Assembly: GCF_003952345.1 (NCBI RefSeq)
Contig: NZ_CP034433.1
Coordinates: 3,813,378 to 3,877,377, forward strand
Source of the DNA: Iodobacter ciconiae
GTDB lineage: Bacteria > Pseudomonadota > Gammaproteobacteria > Burkholderiales > Chitinibacteraceae
Length of the DNA stretch: 64,000 bases
Direction: 5' to 3'
Shown here: positions 36,849-46,360 of the stretch, in pieces
How the letters are laid out: each line of letters opens with the position of its first letter
Position numbering within the stretch: position 1 is the stretch's first letter
Position numbers and translations under genes: made by a program
Notes under the pieces: model-generated
What the model was told of the DNA's origin: nothing
Database searches by the model: none
What the model saw: the letters and a program-made list of their open reading frames with translations, nothing else

Positions 36849-37929
36849 TTAAGCTGCCTGTAATTCCTCGCTTGTTTTAGGCTCAATGGCCCGGTCCGGG
36901 TTCAGTTGCACTTCGTTTTGCCAGCTCCAGTTCCGGGTCGTATTGCGCCACCGTTCCGGCCGCGCCAAGCGGGCGGTTTGGTAAACCGCATGGCGCTTTT
37001 CTAACAGCGCTTTGTCCTGCCCTTGATGCCGCTGTGATGGCGTGACGAATTGAATGCCGCTGTGCCGGTGCGTATGGCTGTACCAATCCACAAAGCGCCT
37101 CACCCATTGCCTTGCTTCATCCTGACTGGCAAAGCCTTTATGCGGCCAGGCGGGCCAGTATTTCAGCGTGCGAAACAATGATTCCGCATAGGGGTTGTCA
37201 TTGCTGACGCGGGGGCGGCTGAAGGACGAGGCGATCCCCAGCGTCTCCAGCTTGGCTTTCAGGGTATAGCTTTTCATTGGCGCACCATTGTCTGAATGTA
37301 AAACCAGCGGGTTCATACTGCAGCGCTGGGCCAGCACGCTGCGTTGCAGCAGCTTCAGCGGCCTGTTCTCCTGTTTCTTCTGCGTGCACTTCCCAGCCCA
37401 CCGGATAGCGGCTGAACAGGTCTTCGATCATATACAGCTTGTAATACTCGCCTTTTATCGGTCCCGGTAACCAGGTGATATCCCACATCCAGACTTGATT
37501 CGGGCCGGTGGCGGTGAAGCTGGTCGGTTTGGCTTTGCGCACCACCTTGGCGGCACGGCCACGGTGCTGAAGCTGATTGGCTTGCCGCAGTACGCGGTAC
37601 ATCGTTGATTCAGAAGCCAAATAGCGGCCTTCGTCGCTCAGAATCGGTACGATCTGGCTGGGTGGAACGCTGTTAAAACGCGGGCTGTTACACACCGATA
37701 AAATCGCCTGGCGCTCCGTTTCGCTGAGTTTATTCACCGGATCATTCCGTTTAACCAAGGGTCGCTGATCCGCAGTCACCTTACCCGCCGCTTGCCAGCG
37801 ATACACCGAAATACCGATGGTTTCGCAGGCACGATATAAGCTCGCACCGGCATGGCACGCCTGTTTGATCCACGCGGTAAGCCGCTCTCGTTGCTCCAGT
37901 GAGGTTAATCTTCCTCGGGTTTGCCCCAA
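36849..37929 (-). pseudogene. IS3-family transposase orfB with a 1-base frameshift
   Basis: The first frame (37929 to 37198) contains the HTH_21-like region and the core start (GPNQVWMWDITWLPGPIKGEYYKLYMI, first Asp). At about 37350-37356 one extra base in a GCTGCTGCAA context shifts the frame. The second frame (to 36849) carries LVLHSDNGAPMKSYT and NPYAESLFRTLKY (second Asp and Glu). Without the extra base the two join seamlessly, so this is probably an inactivating mutation; programmed shifting is less likely at this position. Confidence 0.82.
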
Positions 37930-38402
37930 AGGGCGCGCACCTTTTTTTGCAGAATCAGCAACGCTGCCGCCTCCGCCAGTGCCTTATCTTTACGCAGAAT
38001 TTCCCGCTCCAGCTGTTTGTTTTGCTTACGCAGCGCTTTGTTTTCCTGCGCCTGTTCCGGCATGCTGATTTCAGCCAGGCCCTGCGCCTGAATGGAGAGA
38101 TCGCGCCACTGCTTAACTTGCTCCGGGAATAAACCCTTGGCACGACAATATTCACTCAGCTCGATTTCTGACATGGCAATGGTTTCAACGACTGCGGCAA
38201 AGCGGGTTTGAGCAGACCAGTTTTCACTGCTGCGATGGTGTTCTGGCACGGGGCTGCCTTCCTGGCGAAGTTGATTTCGCCAATTGTACAACGTGGCTTC
38301 GGAGAGGTTTTCTTGCAGTGCCAACTGCCGGATGCTGACCGGGTAAGGAGCAAGCATTTTGCTTAAAATGGCATCTTTACGAGCCTTGGGAATCCGCGAC
38401 AT
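37905..38402 (-). CDS. IS3-family transposase orfA
   Basis: A 165-residue DNA-binding subunit, longer than usual, with two helix-turn-helix regions (VSIRQLALQENLSEATLYNWRNQLR and LSEYCRAKGLFPEQVKQWRD) and a C-terminal coiled coil (ALRKQNKQLEREILRKDKALAE). It overlaps orfB by 25 bases. Confidence 0.88.
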   Translation of the reverse strand: MSRIPKARKDAILSKMLAPYPVSIRQLALQENLSEATLYNWRNQLRQEGSPVPEHHRSSENWSAQTRFAAVVETIAMSEIELSEYCRAKGLFPEQVKQWRDLSIQAQGLAEISMPEQAQENKALRKQNKQLEREILRKDKALAEAAALLILQKKVRALWGKPEED

Positions 38403-38517
38403 GATCAGTAACCAGCCCCCTGGATAAGTTGGAATCCCTGAAAAGGGAGTATCTCAACTATCCTGACACAGGGGGCACCCGCCACATTCGCTCGTCGATA
38501 AAAAGATATACCCAAGC

Positions 38518-38707
38518 TTAGTAAAAAGAATATTTACCAGCGTAGGGCGGCTTAGCCGCAGGCGTAACCCGCATTTCAGGCAGGGCAAGCTGGGCGGTAA
38601 TCGAGGGGTGGTTTGTGGCTGGCGGCATTGTTTCGCGCGGGTTGATAAAGCTAACCTGCTCTACAGGGGTGTTTGGTAAGATCAATGCCAATGAGCATCA
38701 TTTTCAT
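38518..38707 (-). pseudogene. short remnant with an IS110-like start
   Basis: From ATG 38707, with a strong AAGGAG site, the minus strand reads MKMMLIGIDLTKH, similar to the first residues of IS110-type transposases, then stops. The neighbouring frame continues (LPNTPVEQVSFINPRE... ending VTPAAKPPYAGKYSFY) to TAA 38518-38520. The second part is not IS110-like and its family is unknown. The block 38497-38567 recurs, diverged, at 24672-24744. The rest of 38469-38799 shows nothing else. Confidence 0.35.
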
Positions 38708-38799
38708 GATGGACTCCTTTTTGTTGTGCGACTGTTGGTTGACACTTCCAGCCAGGCACATCGATGACGTATTAGGAGGGAGGAGCCCATCCCATTGCC

Positions 38800-39558
38800 C
38801 TACAGGGCTTCAAGCCAAAATCTCAAAGGTTTGTAATCTATAACTGAATAATCTACGTTCAACTCATTTGTAAAAGCTTCTTCATAAGCCTTTGCATCAT
38901 CGCCAGTAAACTCTAAACCTTTTGACTTTAATTCCGTGAAAACTTTTACTACTGCAGACGTAAAAATCGGTATTAAGTTGATATAAATCTGATTTTCTGG
39001 ATATTTTTTATATTTCGAATAATTGATCATGTCATTAAATTTAAGTTGCACCGTTAATTTTTCAAGCAAAGCCTTTCTTTGGTTAGGCTTCATTCTGTTT
39101 TCTATAAATGGAGATCTTCGGGATTCATCAATTCTATATAAAATATCCTCTAGTTTATAGTAATACTCCATTACTGGCGGTCTATTACACACTCTGTTAC
39201 TTACCAGTAAAAACTCTGCGCCGTTTTTCTTTTCAAGACCACCATTAATCAGCATTTCTTTATTCCAGCTAATGAATAAATCATGATCTCGATGGTGAAT
39301 TGCATTCCTAATTAGGATTAACAATGCGGTATCAGCATGATCGAAGTAATTGAAGTCGGGCTTGGTTAAATCATAAAGACTATGAAATGCTTCGAGCTTT
39401 GCTTCAAAAGCACGATCTAAGTTGTTTGTTGCTTCTTCTATATCAATTAACTTAAGGCGCTCAAAGTGGAAATTTGTTTCACCATACATTCTCATTGTGT
39501 TCGATAGTTTATCTACCGAAATTTGTTTTATTTTCATAAATGCTACTAATTGCTTCAT
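38800..39558 (-). CDS. hypothetical protein with a HEPN-like motif
   Basis: About 252 residues from the ATG at 39558; the in-frame TTG at 39570 and ATG at 39537 are alternatives, and none has a good ribosome site. All-helical appearance, no signal peptide. The segment LLILIRNAIHHRDHDLF contains R-x4-H, the spacing of HEPN ribonuclease motifs, preceded by an acidic DHAD. HEPN proteins are common in toxin-antitoxin and phage-defence islands, and this one lies in the AT-rich island next to glmS. No obvious antitoxin partner is present. Family call is tentative. Confidence 0.5.
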   Translation of the reverse strand: MKQLVAFMKIKQISVDKLSNTMRMYGETNFHFERLKLIDIEEATNNLDRAFEAKLEAFHSLYDLTKPDFNYFDHADTALLILIRNAIHHRDHDLFISWNKEMLINGGLEKKNGAEFLLVSNRVCNRPPVMEYYYKLEDILYRIDESRRSPFIENRMKPNQRKALLEKLTVQLKFNDMINYSKYKKYPENQIYINLIPIFTSAVVKVFTELKSKGLEFTGDDAKAYEEAFTNELNVDYSVIDYKPLRFWLEAL

Positions 39559-39570
39559 TGAAGTTAACAA

Positions 39571-39998
39571 GATGTAGACTCCCTAAAATAGTAGAAAATC
39601 CACTGTTTTGTGGAGCATAAAAACGCCACGCTCAGAAAAAATACCTTAAAGATGTGGAAATAGTGAAATTGATAAAAAATATCGCTATTTAGCGAAGGTT
39701 TCCTATTTATTTGCATAGCCTAACTTTGGCTAAATAATCTCAAACATGATATCAGCAAAAAGTAAATATGATATTGAATCTTACATTGATCACTAAGTTA
39801 ATTGGCGATTGTTGTACCTAAAGCTTGAGATAGATACTCTATCTGCCCAACTTTGTATATCGAGAAATGTGTTAGGCAGATAAAACCTGCCCAAGCAAAC
39901 GTGCTATTTATAGGAAGGCCGCTAGCAAATTGCATAGCGGCCTTCTTGTTTAGATCTATCAGATCAATCAATCAAAAAAATTAACTAACCATCCCCCC
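39571..39998. other. spacer between the island and glmS
   Basis: About 430 bases with no gene, AT-rich on the island side. It holds the terminator-like hairpin at 39914-39945. This is where Tn7-type elements insert relative to glmS; I looked for paired Tn7-like TGT/ACA ends and found none I could support. Confidence 0.4.
39914..39945. terminator. hairpin downstream of glmS
   Basis: GAAGGCCGCTA (39914-39924) pairs perfectly with TAGCGGCCTTC (39935-39945) around a 10-base loop. It lies about 54 bases after the glmS stop. T-richness follows only on the plus strand side, so it is an imperfect terminator for glmS. Confidence 0.6.
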
Positions 39999-41816
39999 TC
40001 ACTCCACCGTAACGCTCTTAGCCAAATTCCTAGGCTTATCTACATCCGTTCCCCGTGCCAGTGCTGTGTGGTAGGCGAGTAGTTGTAAGGGGATGGTGTG
40101 CAGGATGGGGGAGAGCAGGCCGTAGTGCTCTGGCAGGCGGATGACGTGGATACCTTCGCTGGCGGTAATGCGCGAATCGGCGTCGGCAAACACGTACAGT
40201 TCGCCGCCACGGGCGCGTACTTCCTGCATATTGGATTTTAGTTTTTCGATCAGGGTGTCGTTAGGGGCCACGGTGACGACGGGCATTTCTTGGGTGACTA
40301 AAGCCAGCGGGCCGTGTTTTAGCTCGCCAGCGGGGTAGGCTTCGGCATGGATATAGGAGATTTCTTTTAGTTTTAATGCGCCTTCCATGGCGATCGGGTA
40401 GTGCAGGCCACGGCCCAGGAAGAGAGCGTTTTCTTTGGCGGCAAACCGCTCGGCCCAGGCAATGATTTGTGGCTCCAGCGCCAGCACAGCGCTGATAGCA
40501 ACGGGCAGGTGGCGCAGGGCTTTGATGTGCTCTGCTTCCTGCTCGTCATTGAGGCGGCCTTTGGTTTGCGCTAAAGAGAGTGCCAGCAGGAACAGCGCTG
40601 CCAGTTGGGTGGTAAAGGCTTTGGTGGAGGCCACGCCCACTTCTACCCCGGCATGGGTGATATAGGCCAGCTCGCATTCACGCACCATAGCGCTGGTGGC
40701 CACATTGCATACGGTTAGCGTATGGAGCATACCAAGGTCACGGGCATGTTTCAGCGCGGCCAGGGTATCGGCGGTTTCGCCACTCTGGCTGATGGTGACA
40801 ACCAGGCTTTTGGGATTGGGTACGCTGTCGCGGTAGCGGTATTCGCTGGCGATTTCTACATTCACCGTAATTTTGGCGATGGATTCAATCCAGTATTTGG
40901 CGGTGAGCCCGGCGTAGTAGCTGGTGCCGCAGGCCAGTATCAGCACTGAATCAATATCTTTAAATATGCCGTAAGCTTTGTCGCCAAACAGCTCGGGCAT
41001 GATATTGCTGACGCTTTCTAAAGTGTCAGCAATGGCGCGTGGCTGCTCGAAAATCTCTTTTTGCATGTAATGGCGATAAGGGCCCAGCTCGGCTGCGCCG
41101 CTGTGGGCGTGTACGGTGCGGATTTCGCGCTGTACCGATGTACCCTGGCTGTCTACAATCCAGCATTTTTGCAGTTGCAGATCAACCACATCGCCTTCTT
41201 CCAGGTAAATAATCTGGTCCGTGGTGCCCGCTAAAGCCATGGCATCAGAGGCAATAAAGTTTTCGCCTTTGCCCACGCCCACAATCAAGGGTGAGCCTAA
41301 ACGTGCGCCCACCACGCGGTGCGGCTCGTTGCGGCAGAATACGGCGATAGCAAAAGCGCCGCTCAGGCGTTTTACCGCTTGCTGAACCGCCTCAAATAAA
41401 TCGCCCTGGTAAAGATGATCGATCAGATGGGCAATCACTTCGGTATCGGTCTGGCTTTCAAATGCATAGCCAGCGGCGCTTAGCTCGGCGCGTAGTTCTT
41501 CGTGGTTTTCGATAATGCCGTTGTGCACCAGCGCAATCCGCTCGCGCGAGAAATGCGGGTGAGCGTTGGCCGATGAAGGCACGCCGTGGGTAGCCCAGCG
41601 GGTGTGGGCAATGCCGGTAAAGCCAGCTAAGCCGGTCTGATCGATTTGCGCTTGCAGCTCGGTCACGCGGGAGGTACTGCGCGAGCGCTGTAGCTTGCCA
41701 TCCACATGCAAGGCGACTCCGCAGGAATCGTAGCCACGGTATTCAAGCCGCTTAAGCCCTTCCAGCAAAATAGGGATGATATTACGCTGGGCAACTGCAC
41801 CGACAATACCGCACAT
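39999..41816 (-). CDS. glmS: glutamine-fructose-6-phosphate aminotransferase (isomerizing)
   Basis: A 605-residue cytoplasmic enzyme making glucosamine-6-phosphate for peptidoglycan and LPS. The start is at 41816 so that Cys 2 is the N-terminal nucleophile ([12 protein letters not shown]); the longer frame would bury it. The glutaminase domain shows [12 protein letters not shown] and the HTRWATHG motif; two SIS domains follow ([32 protein letters not shown]), ending [17 protein letters not shown] precedes the ATG. No glmU is adjacent. The 3' end faces the accessory island. Confidence 0.97.
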   Translation of the reverse strand: MCGIVGAVAQRNIIPILLEGLKRLEYRGYDSCGVALHVDGKLQRSRSTSRVTELQAQIDQTGLAGFTGIAHTRWATHGVPSSANAHPHFSRERIALVHNGIIENHEELRAELSAAGYAFESQTDTEVIAHLIDHLYQGDLFEAVQQAVKRLSGAFAIAVFCRNEPHRVVGARLGSPLIVGVGKGENFIASDAMALAGTTDQIIYLEEGDVVDLQLQKCWIVDSQGTSVQREIRTVHAHSGAAELGPYRHYMQKEIFEQPRAIADTLESVSNIMPELFGDKAYGIFKDIDSVLILACGTSYYAGLTAKYWIESIAKITVNVEIASEYRYRDSVPNPKSLVVTISQSGETADTLAALKHARDLGMLHTLTVCNVATSAMVRECELAYITHAGVEVGVASTKAFTTQLAALFLLALSLAQTKGRLNDEQEAEHIKALRHLPVAISAVLALEPQIIAWAERFAAKENALFLGRGLHYPIAMEGALKLKEISYIHAEAYPAGELKHGPLALVTQEMPVVTVAPNDTLIEKLKSNMQEVRARGGELYVFADADSRITASEGIHVIRLPEHYGLLSPILHTIPLQLLAYHTALARGTDVDKPRNLAKSVTVE

Positions 41817-41969
41817 AGCAACCTCGGGAGATAAGATAAATTGGAATATCACCATGCTAAAGGGTTTGTTATGAATATATCTTTCAAAATTTAATGTATT
41901 ATGAAATAAACTTGTATTTATTCGTTTTTATGAATTTTTATTTCATTTTTGGTTATATTGTGAATTTTT

Positions 41970-42440
41970 ATGACGATGCTAACAGTATTAGATGAGCTGG
42001 ATAAGCGCATCTTGCAGCAATTACAGCAAGATGCTTCATTAAGTAACCAGGATTTGGCTGCCAGGGTACATGCTTCGCCGCCCACTTGCCTGCGCCGCGT
42101 AAAGCGCTTAATAGATACGGGGGTGATTGCCAAGCAGGTGGCGATTTTGGCGCCAGAAAAAGTCGGCGCTGGCTTAACGGCCATCGTTGAAATTACGCTG
42201 GATGTACAAACATCAGAAAAGATGCAGGAGTTTGAGCAGCTTGCCGCAGCAGAAAAAACTGTGCAGCAGTGCTATCGCGTCTCGCCGGGGCCGGATTTTG
42301 TGCTGATTATTCAGGTGGCAGATATGAACGCCTACCACCAGCTGGCTCACCGCCTGTTTGCCACCCAAGCCAATATCCGTAATGTAAGAAGCTTTTTTTC
42401 GATGTTCAGAAGCAAGTTTGAAACGTATCTGGCTTTGTGA
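41970..42440 (+). CDS. Lrp/AsnC-family transcriptional regulator
   Basis: A 156-residue regulator. The N-terminal helix-turn-helix (LDKRILQQLQQDASLSNQDLAARVHASPPTCLRRVKRL) is followed by the RAM ligand-binding domain (VQQCYRVSPGPDFVLIIQVADMNAYHQLAHRLF). It is divergent from glmS across about 150 AT-rich bases that probably hold both promoters and its own binding site. The effector is likely an amino acid. It resembles the family's AsnC-type members rather than global Lrp. Confidence 0.93.
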   Translation: MTMLTVLDELDKRILQQLQQDASLSNQDLAARVHASPPTCLRRVKRLIDTGVIAKQVAILAPEKVGAGLTAIVEITLDVQTSEKMQEFEQLAAAEKTVQQCYRVSPGPDFVLIIQVADMNAYHQLAHRLFATQANIRNVRSFFSMFRSKFETYLAL

Positions 42441-42499
42441 GGGAGCGGCATAACTCCGTTTAAAGGCAAAAAGATCTGCAGATATAGCGTTAAAAAGAC

Positions 42500-42611
42500 T
42501 ACGTACACGGGGAACGCAGAGAAAAACCAAGCTATTTCAGGCCTTCTCCATGTTCTCTGCGTGCTTGCCGATCTTCTGTGCTTGCCGATCTTCTGTGCTT
42601 GCCGATCTTCT
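42500..42611. repeat. dispersed repeat with 17-bp tandem units
   Basis: Two parts. First, an imperfect palindrome with GGGGAACGCAGAGAAAAAC (about 42509) against a TTCTCTGCGTG stretch (about 42553), of the same type as the 53307-53455 element. Then three exact 17-bp units GTGCTTGCCGATCTTCT (42561-42577, 42578-42594, 42595-42611) and a degenerate fourth. It lies between the Lrp gene and the convergent DUF4349 gene. Confidence 0.8.
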
Positions 42612-42654
42612 GTGTTTGCTGATTTAAGTTTTTTTTGAGAATAAACAACTGTGT

Positions 42655-43581
42655 TTACTCATTTATTTCAGATGTTTTTTTAGTTTTTCTAAATCTGCGC
42701 ACCAATAAAACAAGCGCTGCAATCACTAGCCATAAAGGCCAGATTTTCATCAGCTCGATGCTGGTGTCCAGCCCCCAATACCAGCCTGATTGAATTGCTT
42801 TTTCCAGGCGGTAGAAAAAATTTGGGCGGGCTTGCTTGAATATTGCTTCTGTATCGCTGACTTCGGTTTGACTTACCTGGGAGGCCTGATCCAGAGACAG
42901 GGTAATTCTGCTAAATGCCACCTGATCGGCGAATTCTTTTTCCAGAATAATTGCGTTGTCTCTGGCTTGTTTGCTGCTGTCTTGTGCATCAATTGCAATG
43001 GCTTTTTCTTCTGCATTGCCGCTACCCTTGGCCGCTTTGCCCATTTGGCTTTGCGTTTCCTGACTGCGGCGAATATCTAGTTTCTGTTTAAGTAATTCAA
43101 GTTGTGCATCTTGGGCGGTAAATGTGCGCTCATTTAAAAAAATAATTTGCCCGGCAATCTGGCGTAGAAAATCCTGGGTTTTTTCGCTGGGTACCCGAAT
43201 AATTAATATGCCATTTACCGTGTATTCAGTAAGTTTTAGTTTTGTATTGTCGCCAGCGGGCTCGAAATGAATTTGGGCTATTTCTGATTTAATTGTGTTT
43301 TTTTCAACAAAGCCACCGAGCTGGGCGGTGATATCTTCGATGGTCAGTGCAGATTTATATACATCTTTTACTTGAAACTTGGCATCGGCAGTGCGAATAA
43401 ACTGGCGGATGCCATCGTTATAGGTGTTGGCACTGGAGCTGAGCTGCTTGCTGGCCGGGGCAGAATCTGCACCTGACTCGGCGCTGCTGCTTGCTGCAGG
43501 CATTTCGCCTGTTTCTTCTCTTTTTCCGCAAGCACAGAGCAGGATAATCGCAAGGCATATGAATAGTGGTTTGATCTGCAA
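42655..43581 (-). CDS. DUF4349 lipoprotein with C-terminal membrane helix
   Basis: 308 residues. The N-terminal lipoprotein signal ends LLCAC (Cys 18). A Ser/Ala-rich linker leads into a DUF4349 domain (IRTADAKFQVKDVYKS, GGFVEKNTIKSE, ILIIRVPSEKTQDFL), a coiled-coil central part, and a C-terminal helix (about 278-298, WPLWLVIAALVLLV) with a basic tail. The protein is probably tethered at both ends of the inner-membrane/periplasm interface. Function of the domain is unknown. It may be co-transcribed with nothing; the M48 protease gene is upstream by 210 bases. Confidence 0.85.
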   Translation of the reverse strand: MQIKPLFICLAIILLCACGKREETGEMPAASSSAESGADSAPASKQLSSSANTYNDGIRQFIRTADAKFQVKDVYKSALTIEDITAQLGGFVEKNTIKSEIAQIHFEPAGDNTKLKLTEYTVNGILIIRVPSEKTQDFLRQIAGQIIFLNERTFTAQDAQLELLKQKLDIRRSQETQSQMGKAAKGSGNAEEKAIAIDAQDSSKQARDNAIILEKEFADQVAFSRITLSLDQASQVSQTEVSDTEAIFKQARPNFFYRLEKAIQSGWYWGLDTSIELMKIWPLWLVIAALVLLVRRFRKTKKTSEINE

Positions 43582-43791
43582 GGCTTAGTTTCCCAATGAG
43601 TTTTTGCGGGTTCTTCGGCTGGCTGATTCGCAGTGCGCCGCCAGAGATATTGGCCAGGCAGAAAATAAAACAGCAGTCGGTTTATTTTCAACTTATCAGT
43701 AACAGCGGGCAATGGTTTTTTTGTGGGGAAAAGCCTGAGGTGAGGGGCGTTTGCACCTGAAAAAATACAAACGCCCTCACTATTTCACTTT

Positions 43792-44547
43792 TTATTTGCC
43801 GCTACTAATACGGTTTTGAATGTTTTTAGCACGATCAGCAGATGCCGGGTGCGAGCTCAGCATACTGTGCTCGCCGCCCCCCAGTTTTTCCAGTTTCTGA
43901 AAAGCACTAGCTAATGCTTCACGGTTCAATTTTTTCTGAGTTAGCACATCAAAAGAGAAATTATCCGCATCCGATTCTTGCGATTGCGAGAATTGGGCAT
44001 TGATCAGGCTTTCGGTAAATGCACCTAAATCAGAGCCATTGAGCTGGGCCACGGTAGCATTGCCAGACGAGCCTGCTGCGGTGCGGGCAGCAGCAACAGC
44101 GTAGGCAGTTTGCATGGCTTTTTTGGAGTGCCCCAGCGCTACGTGGCCCATTTCGTGGCCTAATACGCTGATAACTTCATCGTCTGTCATCAGATCCATC
44201 AGGCCGCTGTATACGCGGATACAGCCGTTTGCCATGGCCCATGCATTGACTTCGCTGGTCAGATACACTTTGTAGTTAACAGGCTGGCCATTGATTTCGC
44301 TACCCAGTCTTTTTGCAATGGCATCCATCCGTTTGTTGTATTTATTTTTAGCGGGAGCAATTTTTGATTCCGAATCGCTTTGTACACAGGCCTGATTGGC
44401 CAGTGATTTGACATCTGCATCCGACAGTGTAGCGGCTTGAAATGCTTGCTCGCCCGCTTTGAGCAGGCCCCCAAGATCAAATGCAAAGGCAGCTGGTGCT
44501 AATAAACAGGTAAAAAGGCTGGTGAGGGCGATAGAGCGTAATTTCAT
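43792..44547 (-). CDS. M48-family metalloprotease, LoiP/YggG-like
   Basis: A 251-residue exported zinc protease. The Sec signal ends at AAFAFD. The active site reads GHEMGHVALGHSKK (HExxH) with the downstream glutamate ligand in SQSQESDADNF, and the C-terminus has SSHPASADRAKNI, a conserved M48 feature. Length and layout match E. coli LoiP (YggG), though LoiP is a lipoprotein and no lipobox is present here. It likely degrades or processes envelope proteins. Monocistronic. Confidence 0.9.
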   Translation of the reverse strand: MKLRSIALTSLFTCLLAPAAFAFDLGGLLKAGEQAFQAATLSDADVKSLANQACVQSDSESKIAPAKNKYNKRMDAIAKRLGSEINGQPVNYKVYLTSEVNAWAMANGCIRVYSGLMDLMTDDEVISVLGHEMGHVALGHSKKAMQTAYAVAAARTAAGSSGNATVAQLNGSDLGAFTESLINAQFSQSQESDADNFSFDVLTQKKLNREALASAFQKLEKLGGGEHSMLSSHPASADRAKNIQNRISSGK

Positions 44548-44924
44548 ACAATACTTCCTTTGTTTAAATTTGATTGATTAGCTAATGCTCTGATCTATTG
44601 GATATTCTCTTATTCTGCGTGTGCGTAAGCCCGGTGTTGGTCCCGTGTTCGGAGATAATGGTTTGATCAGAGATTTGCTAAGGTACGGCCTTGCATATAA
44701 CCGCATAGTGTGACCAATGGTACGGGGTATTGGGTTTCTGTATACGCACACTGCGCTGCAGATATGGCGTTGTAAGGCGAAAGAAAATGGTTTGTCAGGT
44801 GTTGTATTGCATCCCGACGGCATAGTTTAATGTCTTCTTTTATACCTGTAAGCGTGTTTTTGTAAATAAATTAAGAGCATTAGGGTTTTGCTTACAAATA
44901 ATCCAGTTTATGTGAGTTGATACT
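44548..44924. other. spacer without genes
   Basis: About 375 bases between the M48 protease and the HD-type gene. A CTGCAGATATGGCGTTG string (about 44755) resembles CTGCAGATATAGCGTTA at about 42476, possibly parts of one repeat family. No gene or clear terminator. Confidence 0.3.
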
Positions 44925-46352
44925 TCAGGCCGTTTTTATGCTGTTTTGTGAGCTGATATCTTGCAGTGCAATAGTAGCAGCCAGGGGGGCAGATGAGGAT
45001 AGAGCGTTGTGTAGATACTGCAGGTCTTCTTGGCGTGAAATAGCGATATGCATGCATGCTTTTACCATGGCGGTGATCAGCTTGGAGTCAATGCTTTTGA
45101 GAAAACCAAGTGCGGACAGCTCGCCGGAAAAAAAGCGCTGAGCCTGTCTCCATGCCTGTAATGTGCCCTCATGGCCTAAGCTGCGGTAAAGAAAGGCGGT
45201 GAGGGGGGAGGCATTGAGATCCAAATCCGATTTTTCCGAACGGCCCTGTTCAAAAACCTGTAGCAGCTCCGGCCTGATATCGGCGGCACCGGGTGCCACA
45301 GGCAGGAAATCCTCGGCGCGCACTGGTCTGTTGCCATTGTTGCTGTGAATGTCACCCAGGAACATCGACACCGGGCAATCACCGCCTGTTTCCACCGCTA
45401 TGGCTTCAATTACGGCAATGGATGTGAGCTTGGCGGCTAGAAAATCACGTGAAAACAGAATATTATTTTGTGCGGCCCCGGTCAGGCGCTGATACTCTTT
45501 GGCGTCAGGATTATTATCGTATTGGTGAAAAACAACGGTGGCTTTTAGTCCGTGCAGAAATTTTTCCATTCTGAGCAAAGCCATCCGGTAGTCTTGCAAG
45601 GTATACACCCCAACTTCATTCAATGGTGTGTTGGCTTCTTCGATCAGTAGCCAGGTAGAAGATAAGAACGTACTCGGGTTTGGCTCTGCAAAGCTGCTTA
45701 TATCCATATTGCTCAGGCTGATTGCGTCCTGCATAACTCTGGCTACATACTGATCCGTTGCGGCTTCATCCTGCATTTCAAGGCGTTTCTGATATTGCTG
45801 TTTTACTTTTTCTGCCAGCTGACAGTAATCCTTGTTCTCTGTATCCCGAAAAGGAATGGTGGCTTCAATGCAGGCCGCAATGGCGATCAAATCGCTCATG
45901 GGCAGATAGGGTTTTAATAATCTGACTGCAACGATGGCGCTTAAAAACTCATTCATTCCGCCATAAAGAGGCAGGGCTTGATAGGGCTCGAAGTTAAAAA
46001 TTTCTGCACACATTGTGGCGAGCGGATCATTACTCATTTCCTGCAGGATAAATCCGCCATTTTCATGGTGGCATACTTTGCCGAGCAGGGAATGCGTCTG
46101 CTGAGGGAAGCTGCCATCGAGCTGGTAATAAACCAGATCATGAAACAGGGCAGCAAGCTGTGCTCTGGCATCCAGGCTCTCGCATAGCTTAAATAGGTGC
46201 ATGGACGTGTGATATTTACGTGTTCTGTTTTCCATTGCACGGTGGACTAAAATCGCTAGCCGTTCAATATGCGGCATAGGAATATCTGCGGCGAGCTGGG
46301 TAAAAGCATCATTAAAAATTTGAATAAATCGGTTGATTTTGGCAGTACTCAT
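44925..46352 (-). CDS. HD-domain-like protein (COG4339-type)
   Basis: A 475-residue cytoplasmic protein. The N-terminal part has an HD-like metal site: RKYHTSMHLFKL (first His), AALFHDLVYYQ (HD pair), as in predicted metal-dependent phosphohydrolases of the COG4339 type. The C-terminal half (about 230-460) is unassigned and may be regulatory. It starts eight bases after the cyclase stop, so it is co-transcribed with the CHASE2 cyclase, and may act on a nucleotide second messenger. Substrate unknown. Confidence 0.7.
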   Translation of the reverse strand: MSTAKINRFIQIFNDAFTQLAADIPMPHIERLAILVHRAMENRTRKYHTSMHLFKLCESLDARAQLAALFHDLVYYQLDGSFPQQTHSLLGKVCHHENGGFILQEMSNDPLATMCAEIFNFEPYQALPLYGGMNEFLSAIVAVRLLKPYLPMSDLIAIAACIEATIPFRDTENKDYCQLAEKVKQQYQKRLEMQDEAATDQYVARVMQDAISLSNMDISSFAEPNPSTFLSSTWLLIEEANTPLNEVGVYTLQDYRMALLRMEKFLHGLKATVVFHQYDNNPDAKEYQRLTGAAQNNILFSRDFLAAKLTSIAVIEAIAVETGGDCPVSMFLGDIHSNNGNRPVRAEDFLPVAPGAADIRPELLQVFEQGRSEKSDLDLNASPLTAFLYRSLGHEGTLQAWRQAQRFFSGELSALGFLKSIDSKLITAMVKACMHIAISRQEDLQYLHNALSSSAPLAATIALQDISSQNSIKTA

Positions 46353-46360
46353 CTTGACCT

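Larger units (their letters stand above)
36820..38468 (-). mobile_element. IS3-family element (long orfB type)
   Basis: About 1649 bp with terminal repeats: TGTCAaagTAGTTGAGAT at 36820-36837 matches the complement of ATCTCAACTAtccTGACA at 38451-38468, ending TG...CA as in IS3. It encodes orfA and an orfB with one frameshift. No target duplication was seen. It abuts the solo IS end on the left. Confidence 0.8.

Noticed and set aside
39571..39998. Intact Tn7-like end next to glmS
   Set aside because: No TGT/ACA-bounded repeats or target duplication could be identified by eye.
41817..41969. glmS ribozyme or riboswitch
   Set aside because: The leader is too short, AT-rich and lacks the ribozyme core; such elements belong to Gram-positives.
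42561..42611. Possible mini CRISPR array
   Set aside because: Units are directly adjacent with no spacers and no cas genes are nearby.
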